Assembly (NCBI GenBank): GCA_031253655.1
Contig: JAIRVY010000135.1
Coordinates: forward strand, 1-40,772
DNA: 40,772 bases
Direction of reading: 5' to 3'
From: Bacteroidales bacterium
GTDB taxonomy: Bacteria; Bacteroidota; Bacteroidia; Bacteroidales; WCHB1-69
In this document: positions 34,511-40,772 of the stretch, in pieces
How the letters are laid out: each line of letters opens with the position of its first letter
Position numbering within the stretch: position 1 is the stretch's first letter
The notes under the pieces: model-generated
Database searches by the model: none
The model's input: only the letters and a program-made list of their open reading frames with translations
What the model was told of the DNA's origin: nothing
Made by a program: the position numbers and the translations under genes

Positions 34511-36181
34511 TTACTTTACCAATTTTCTCACCTGCGCCTCAATAACCGCATTTTCAATTTTTTCAAAAAGATATTCGGGGGCATTGATTTTGTGTCCTGC
34601 TTTTAGTAGGTCAACTCTGCCGCTATCGCTCCAGTAGAGGATATCAATATTCAATATCTTTCGAAGTTTTGCCGAAGTAAAGGGCAGGAATGGTTCGCCC
34701 AATACCGACAAATTGGCGCAAATTTGGATAGAAAGGTGCAGGATAGTTTTTACGCGCTTGGGGTCGGTTTTTACAACCTTCCATGGCTCTGTATCGGTTA
34801 AGTATTTGTTACCCAACCTCGCTAAGTTCATGAATTCCGCCAGGGCTTCTCTGAAACGGTATTTTTCAACAGATGTGCCAATGACGCTCGGAAAACCGGC
34901 GATTTTAGCAATCAATTCTTTTTCCTCGTCTGTAAATTCACCTATTTCCGGAATTACTCCTTCATAATATTTGTGAATTAAAACCACTGTTCTGTTCACA
35001 AAGTTTCCGAAAATTGCCAATAGTTCATTGTTGTTTTTTGCTTGAAAATCTGCCCATGTAAAATCAGAATCTTTGGTTTCCGGTGCTATAGTAGTTAAAG
35101 TATAACGCAAAACATCTTGTTTGTCTTTAAATTCTTCCAAATACTCATGCAACCACACTGCCCAATTTCTCGAGGTGGAAATTTTATTGTTTTCCAAGTT
35201 CAGAAACTCGTTTGCGGGTACGTTTTCGGGCAAAATATAAGAGCCCTCCGCTTTCAACATTACGGGAAAAATAATACAGTGAAACACAATATTGTCTTTT
35301 CCAATGAAATGAAGTAACCGCGTTTCTTCATCTTTCCACCATCTTTCGTAGTTTTGACCGTTTTGTTCGCACCACTCTTTCGTTGCAGAGATATAACCGA
35401 TGGGGGCATCGAACCAAACATACAGCACTTTGCCTTCTGCATCTGCTAAGGGAACCTTAACGCCCCAACTCAGGTCGCGGGTAACCGCTCTTGGGTGCAA
35501 TCCTTGTTCAATCCACGATTTGCACTGCCCATACACGTTGGTTTTCCAATCCTCCTTATGTCCTTCTAAAATCCACTTTTTCAACCAATCTTCATATTGT
35601 TCAAGGGGTAAATACCAATGTTTCGTTTCTTTCATTATAGGAACATTTCCACTGAGTACCGATTTTGGATTTATTAAGTCGGTGGCGTTAAGCGAGGAAC
35701 CGCATGCTTCGCACTGGTCGCCGTATGCACTGTTGTTTTCGCAATGAGGGCAAGTTCCGGTAATATACCGGTCGGCTAAAAACTCGCTCGCCACCTCATC
35801 AAAATATTGTTCGGAGGTTTTCTCAATCAACTTTCCTGTTTTATACAAATTTGTAAATATTTCGGATGCAGTTTCGTGGTGAACTGGTTTTGTTGTTCTG
35901 GAATAAATATCAAATATGATACCTAATTGTTCAAACGATTTTTGAATCATTTCGTGGTATCTATCCACAATTGCCTGTGGGGTTGTATTTTCTTTTCGCG
36001 CTGTAATGGTAATTGGAACGCCGTGTTCATCCGAACCGCCTATAAACAGCACCTCTTCGCCTTTGGCACGCAAATAGCGGCAGTAAATATCTGCCGGAAT
36101 ATAAACACCGGCTAAATGTCCGATGTGAATAGGTCCGTTGGCGTATGGCAACGCAGTAGTAATCAAGTGTCTTTTTATCAT
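34511..36181 (-). CDS. metG: methionyl-tRNA synthetase
   Basis: [31 protein letters not shown]; zinc-binding [32 protein letters not shown]. Confidence 0.95.
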   Translation of the reverse strand: MIKRHLITTALPYANGPIHIGHLAGVYIPADIYCRYLRAKGEEVLFIGGSDEHGVPITITARKENTTPQAIVDRYHEMIQKSFEQLGIIFDIYSRTTKPVHHETASEIFTNLYKTGKLIEKTSEQYFDEVASEFLADRYITGTCPHCENNSAYGDQCEACGSSLNATDLINPKSVLSGNVPIMKETKHWYLPLEQYEDWLKKWILEGHKEDWKTNVYGQCKSWIEQGLHPRAVTRDLSWGVKVPLADAEGKVLYVWFDAPIGYISATKEWCEQNGQNYERWWKDEETRLLHFIGKDNIVFHCIIFPVMLKAEGSYILPENVPANEFLNLENNKISTSRNWAVWLHEYLEEFKDKQDVLRYTLTTIAPETKDSDFTWADFQAKNNNELLAIFGNFVNRTVVLIHKYYEGVIPEIGEFTDEEKELIAKIAGFPSVIGTSVEKYRFREALAEFMNLARLGNKYLTDTEPWKVVKTDPKRVKTILHLSIQICANLSVLGEPFLPFTSAKLRKILNIDILYWSDSGRVDLLKAGHKINAPEYLFEKIENAVIEAQVRKLVK

Positions 36182-36250
36182 TCTGTTTTTTTTAAAGAGT
36201 CGGCAAAAGTATCAAAAAAAAATATATTTTCGCCGCCTTAAAACCAACAC

Positions 36251-36324
36251 TCCTCCTTAGCTCAGTTGGTTAGAGCATCTGACTGTTAATCAGAGGGTCC
36301 GAGGTTCAAGTCCTCGAGGGGGAG
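36251..36324 (+). tRNA. tRNA-Asn (GTT)
   Basis: Cloverleaf; anticodon loop CTGTTAA. Confidence 0.95.
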
Positions 36325-36372
36325 CAAAAATATGGGACAGGTAATGCCTGTCTCTTTTAATATCAAATCACT

Positions 36373-37218
36373 ATGGATTGGCTGCAGGCGCTCATTTTAG
36401 GAATAATTCAAGGATTAACAGAGTTTCTGCCTATCAGTAGCAGTGGGCATCTAATTATTGGTAAAGAACTACTTGGCTTGGAAGTATCCGACAATATCGC
36501 TTTTGAAACGGCGGTGCACTGCGCCACAGTGTTGAGTACCATCACGATTTTACGAAAAGAAATATCTGCTTTGTTTCTAAAATTCTTCAAATTTCAAAGG
36601 AATGCCGAAACACAATATATCGGCAGGGTCTTACTTTCCATGATTCCGGTAATGATTGTGGGATTGTTTTTTAAGAAAAATGTAGAACAACTTTTTGGCG
36701 AAGGGTTGACATTTGTGGGTGCCATGTTGCTGATTACAGCGCTATTGTTAGCATTATCATCGTTCAAAAGTTCAAAAATTCAAAAGTTCAAAGTCCAAAG
36801 TTCAAAATCATTGAATCTTAAATCTTTAAATTCTAAATCAGTGGGCTGGGGAAGCGCCTTCCTTATGGGCATTGCGCAAGCGGTTGCCGTTTTACCCGGT
36901 TTGTCTCGTTCCGGCGCTACCATTGCCACCGGATTATTAGCCGGAGTAAAAAAAGAAGAAGTAGCAAAATTTTCATTTTTAATGGTATTGATTCCTATTT
37001 TGGGAGAAACCGCATTAGGCGCTATGAAAGGCGATTTTGCGGCTGAAGTTTCGGGAATTTCAGTAAGTTCGCTAATTGTTGGTTTTATTGCGGCTTATCT
37101 CTGCGGTTGTTTTGCCTGTAAATTTATGATTGAATTGATAAAACGAGCTAACCTCCTCTGGTTTGCCCTTTATTGTTGCATAGCCGGAATTATCGCTTTA
37201 ACCTATTCGTTATGTTAA
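36373..37218 (+). CDS. uppP: undecaprenyl-diphosphatase
   Basis: ILGIIQGLTEFLPISSSGHLII; LPGLSRSGATIATGLLAG. Confidence 0.95.
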   Translation: MDWLQALILGIIQGLTEFLPISSSGHLIIGKELLGLEVSDNIAFETAVHCATVLSTITILRKEISALFLKFFKFQRNAETQYIGRVLLSMIPVMIVGLFFKKNVEQLFGEGLTFVGAMLLITALLLALSSFKSSKIQKFKVQSSKSLNLKSLNSKSVGWGSAFLMGIAQAVAVLPGLSRSGATIATGLLAGVKKEEVAKFSFLMVLIPILGETALGAMKGDFAAEVSGISVSSLIVGFIAAYLCGCFACKFMIELIKRANLLWFALYCCIAGIIALTYSLC

Positions 37219-37958
37219 AAAAAATGATTCACCAAACGCGGTTTGAACTGCCAGAAATAGAGGTTAATTTGGAAGGCGATGTGTTGGTTTTTGACAAACC
37301 ATACCGATGTACCTCATTCGATTTGGTAGCAAAAACAAAAAAATATATCCAACAAAAAGTAGGAGCGACCTTTATGGTCGCTCAAAATATCTCCATGGCA
37401 GCCCAACGGAAAAAAATAAAGGTTGGGCACGCCGGCACCTTAGACCCCTTAGCCACCGGTGTGATGATTATTTGCGTAGGTTCATTTACAAAAAGAATAG
37501 AACAATATCAAAATCTGGAAAAGGAATATACCGGTACTTTTACATTAGGCGCAACAACGTCAAGTTTTGATTTGGAAAAACCTGTGAATGAAACATTTTC
37601 GATAGAACACATTACCGAAGAACAGATTTATGAAACTGCCAAAACGTTTATTGGAGAACAGGAACAAATTCCGCCCCATTTCTCGGCTGTTAAAGTGAAT
37701 GGAAAACGTGCATATCTTTTGGCACGTATAGGAGAAGAACCAGAAATAAAACCAAAGAAAGTTACCATTTCTGCATTTGAAATAACAAGAATAGCACTAC
37801 CGGAAGTGGATTTTAAAATTATCTGTTCCAAAGGCACTTACATTCGCTCCATTGCTCGTGATTTCGGACAGAAACTGGAAAGCGGCGCACATTTAACGGC
37901 ATTATGCAGAACCAGAATCGGAGAGTTTAAAGTAGAGGAGGCAATTGCCATATTATAG
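37212..37958 (+). CDS. truB: tRNA pseudouridine(55) synthase
   Basis: VFDKPYRCTSFDLVAK; KVGHAGTLDPLATGVMIICVG; YTGTFTLGATTSSFD; ATG 37212 overlaps the uppP stop. Confidence 0.93.
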   Translation: MLKKMIHQTRFELPEIEVNLEGDVLVFDKPYRCTSFDLVAKTKKYIQQKVGATFMVAQNISMAAQRKKIKVGHAGTLDPLATGVMIICVGSFTKRIEQYQNLEKEYTGTFTLGATTSSFDLEKPVNETFSIEHITEEQIYETAKTFIGEQEQIPPHFSAVKVNGKRAYLLARIGEEPEIKPKKVTISAFEITRIALPEVDFKIICSKGTYIRSIARDFGQKLESGAHLTALCRTRIGEFKVEEAIAIL

Positions 37959-37978
37959 AAACAAGGCGCGCCCTATCC

Positions 37979-38842
37979 CTAAAGGATATTCGCTAATTGT
38001 TCTTTCATTTTCTCTGCCTCATCTTTCATCAAAACCACAATTTGTTGAATATTAAAATCATTGGCTTTTGACCCAATGGTGTTAATTTCTCTACCAATTT
38101 CCTGAACGATGAAACCCAGCTTTTTTCCGGCACTTTTTTCTTTCATCGTTTCTAAAAAATAATTGCAATGCTTGCGCAAACGAACTTTCTCTTCGGTAAT
38201 ATCTAATTTCTCAAGGTAGAAAAACAACTCTTGTTCTAAACGGTTCGGGTCATATTTAATCGGTAATGTTTCAAGATTTTCAATTATTTTTTTCTTGAAC
38301 TCTATGATGCGATTTTTTTCAAAGGGTGTAATATCCTTTATCATATTTGAAATTAGCAGAATTCGAGTAGAAAAATCTTTTTGTAAAATAGTGCCTTCTA
38401 TTTCTCTGAAGCGGTTAACTTCATCGCAGGCGATTATTATCCCTTTTAAAAGTTCTCCCCATAGATTTTCAGAAATTATTTCTTTGGATGTAGAGATAAC
38501 ATCCGGAATACGAAGTATTTGCGCAAAAATATCAGTATTTACGGGATTGTTAACCAATTTCGACAGTTTTGTTAATTTTTCGAAATAGGCTTTTGCCAAA
38601 TCCTCTTCAATGGCAATAGTTTGATTATCTGTCTTTTCAATATAAACAACTATCTCAATCTTTCCTCTTTCCAATTCTTTATTGATCAGGCTTCTAATTT
38701 CGTTTTCCTTTTCTCTTAGCAGTGCAGATATTCGGGTTACGATGTCTAGTTGTTTGCTGTTTAACGATCTAATCTCTATTGCAATCGTTTTTCCCTCGCA
38801 ATTTACTGTGGCTTTTCCAAAGCCGGTCATTGATTTTATCAT
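37979..38842 (-). CDS. YicC family protein
   Basis: MIKSMTGFGKATVNCEGKTIAIEIRSLNSKQLD; GKKLGFIVQEIGREINTIGSKAND. Confidence 0.92.
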   Translation of the reverse strand: MIKSMTGFGKATVNCEGKTIAIEIRSLNSKQLDIVTRISALLREKENEIRSLINKELERGKIEIVVYIEKTDNQTIAIEEDLAKAYFEKLTKLSKLVNNPVNTDIFAQILRIPDVISTSKEIISENLWGELLKGIIIACDEVNRFREIEGTILQKDFSTRILLISNMIKDITPFEKNRIIEFKKKIIENLETLPIKYDPNRLEQELFFYLEKLDITEEKVRLRKHCNYFLETMKEKSAGKKLGFIVQEIGREINTIGSKANDFNIQQIVVLMKDEAEKMKEQLANIL

Positions 38843-38844
38843 AA

Positions 38845-39456
38845 TTACAAATCTATACCCACACTAACTTTAAAATAAGGGTAAAAACTATGTGAATAAT
38901 TATTTATTGTAGGTGGGTTAATTGGAATATCAATAAGAACTAATCCTTGAATATATATTTTCTGCGCAAGATACTGTTTGTATCCTCCTCCTAACACAAC
39001 ATAGTTAAAATTTTCTTTTTCTCTTGGGTATATATCAAGCCATTTAATCTGTATTTGATTGAATTTGTACCCAGCGTGAAGTAAGATTCTATCAATAATA
39101 CAGGGTTGAACAGCAACGCCAATTCCCCAAATATGAGCATTAAAATAATTTTTGTTCCACATAAAGGCATATTCACCATTAACTAAAAAAACCAACCATT
39201 TAGTGGCATAAATTCCGGCAAAAGGGGAGATTTCGACTGCACTGGTAGCGCCAAATTGGGCGCCGATTCCGCTACCTACCGTAAAAACAGGTCTTTTTTT
39301 CTCGGTTTTAATATTTTGTTGCAAACTTTTAGGTAGTGGAATTTTTTCGGTTTGTGCGTTGCAATGGAAAAAGGCGAAGAAAAAGAAAAGCAGAAAGAAG
39401 AAGGGAGAAAGGAGAAAGGAGAAAAGATTTTTTGATTTCTTGTTTCCGGGTTTCAT
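38845..39456 (-). CDS. secreted outer-membrane beta-barrel-like protein
   Basis: Signal peptide; alternating aromatic beta strands. Confidence 0.5.
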   Translation of the reverse strand: MKPGNKKSKNLFSFLLSPFFFLLFFFFAFFHCNAQTEKIPLPKSLQQNIKTEKKRPVFTVGSGIGAQFGATSAVEISPFAGIYATKWLVFLVNGEYAFMWNKNYFNAHIWGIGVAVQPCIIDRILLHAGYKFNQIQIKWLDIYPREKENFNYVVLGGGYKQYLAQKIYIQGLVLIDIPINPPTINNYSHSFYPYFKVSVGIDL

Positions 39457-39542
39457 AGTTTATTTTTTTTATTCTAAAATATTGATTTACTGCATGATAT
39501 TCGAACATTAGCCATTATTCACTAATTACTAATTATTAATCA

Positions 39543-40541
39543 CTACTTACTGGCTTGGCATGCAGTTATTGCCACCAAACTCACGATATCATCCACTGAG
39601 CAGCCGCGCGACAGATCGTTGATGGGGGCTGCCATTCCTTGCATAATCGGTCCAATAGCATCTGCGCCGGCAATACGTTGCACCAATTTGTAGGCAATAT
39701 TTCCTACTTCTAAGGTTGGGAATACCAGCACATTAGCTTTTCCCGCGATTTCACTGTTGGGGGCTTTTGATTTTCCAACACCGGGCACAATAGCAGCATC
39801 GGCTTGCAGTTCACCATCAATTTTAAAGTGGGGTGCCATCTCTTGTGCTATTTTTGTAGCATTTACTACTTTATCCACCATTTCGTGTTTTGCGGAGCCT
39901 TTTGTAGAAAAACTCAACAGCGCTACACGTGGCTCTAATTGTGCAATTGATTTGGCAGTTTGCGCGGTAACCACGGCAATTTCAGCCAATTCACGCTCGT
40001 TGGGGTTGGGGTGTGCTGCACAGTCTGCCCATACCATCACGCCGTTATCGCCCCATTGCGGGTCTTTGAACACCATAATGAACGCGCCCGAAACGACAGA
40101 TACGCCGGGTAATGTTTTTACCACTTGAAACGCGGGGCGAAGCACATCGCCGGTTGAATTTTGCGCACCTGCAACTTCGCCGTCTACCTCTTTGTTCTTG
40201 ATTAACAGCGTTGCCAAATACAGGGGATCTTCCACCAAGCGCATGGCTTCTTCCATCTGCATTCCCTTGTTTTTCCGGATTTCATAAAGCATTTTCGCGT
40301 AGAACTCTTTTTTTGGAGTATTTTTTGGATCAATAATTATGGCGTCTTTAATGTGGGTTAACATCCATTCAAAAGCTTGGTTCTCAATTTTTTTGCGGTT
40401 CCCAAGAAGCACAATTTTTGCAAACCCCTCTTTTATTATTATGTCTGCGGCTTTTAGTGTTCTTTCCTCCTCGCCCTCCGGAAGTACAATAGTTTTGTTT
40501 GCCAATTTGGCACTTGATTTAATTTGGTCTATCAAATTCAT
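39543..40541 (-). CDS. pta: phosphate acetyltransferase
   Basis: IVLPEGEEERTLKAADII; DGEVAGAQNSTGDVLRPAFQVVKT; LSFSTKGSA; NVLVFPTLEVGNIAYKLVQRI. Confidence 0.93.
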   Translation of the reverse strand: MNLIDQIKSSAKLANKTIVLPEGEEERTLKAADIIIKEGFAKIVLLGNRKKIENQAFEWMLTHIKDAIIIDPKNTPKKEFYAKMLYEIRKNKGMQMEEAMRLVEDPLYLATLLIKNKEVDGEVAGAQNSTGDVLRPAFQVVKTLPGVSVVSGAFIMVFKDPQWGDNGVMVWADCAAHPNPNERELAEIAVVTAQTAKSIAQLEPRVALLSFSTKGSAKHEMVDKVVNATKIAQEMAPHFKIDGELQADAAIVPGVGKSKAPNSEIAGKANVLVFPTLEVGNIAYKLVQRIAGADAIGPIMQGMAAPINDLSRGCSVDDIVSLVAITACQASK

Positions 40542-40633
40542 AAGAAATAAATTATTCGTTTTGTAAAAGTTTGGCAAAAATAGAAATTTATACCACCCAC
40601 CTCAAAAAAATCTTATTTTTGCCGCCTGCTTTT

Positions 40634-40717
40634 GCCCAGGTGGTGGAATTGGTAGACACGCTACTTTGAGGGGGTAGTGAGAGAACTCTCGTGCAAGTTC
40701 GACTCTTGTCCTGGGCA
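40634..40717 (+). tRNA. tRNA-Leu (GAG)
   Basis: Long variable arm; anticodon loop TTGAGGG; acceptor GCCCAGG/CCTGGGC. Confidence 0.93.
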
Positions 40718-40772
40718 CTTTGAAAATCACTAATGATTTGAACAGTAAATTGTTAGCGATTTTTGCTTTACT

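Noticed and set aside
34511-36181. Short MetG lacking a C-terminal EMAP/tRNA-binding domain as an anomaly
   Set aside because: MetG without the appended domain occurs naturally; no truncation signature seen

Overview
The window is a Bacteroidetes-type chromosome (T9SS sorting tail, TAnnTTTG promoters, FKBP lipoproteins) carrying one integrated element of about 21.9 kb. Host DNA flanks it at about 1-7880 and 29734-40772. The element lies between two copies of a 28-bp direct repeat (7853-7880 and 29706-29733) that duplicates the 3' end of a tRNA-Ala(GGC) gene. It has a tyrosine integrase at the left end and a CI-like repressor at the right end; almost everything between is on the minus strand. 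I find no tailed-phage hallmark genes (terminase, portal, tape measure, sheath). Instead it encodes a compact FtsK/HerA-A32-type packaging ATPase, a candidate major capsid protein, a run of small single-TM proteins (four in a row tail-anchored), a membrane-associated peptidoglycan-binding protein, a glucosaminidase, a holin and u-spanin candidate, a collagen-like protein and GLUG/beta-helix-like fibres. Replication and regulation genes include a CHC2-primase/SF3-helicase fusion, a KilA-N protein and a P22-type antirepressor. I interpret it as a temperate, tailless, probably membrane-containing phage. The most unusual signal is three BECR/LPD-like (toxin-nuclease-like) genes. Each ends at a hairpin shared with a predicted convergent plus-strand small RNA, and two of these RNAs have nearly identical (34/36 bp) promoters. 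The element also has an iteron-rich non-coding hub (21.3-21.9 kb) and 18-bp operator-like sites shared between that hub and the early control region. In the host, low-complexity or palindromic sequence appears inserted in frame in truB, uppP and a ketosynthase gene, and there is a 137-bp MITE-like element. All family names come from motif reading, not database searches.
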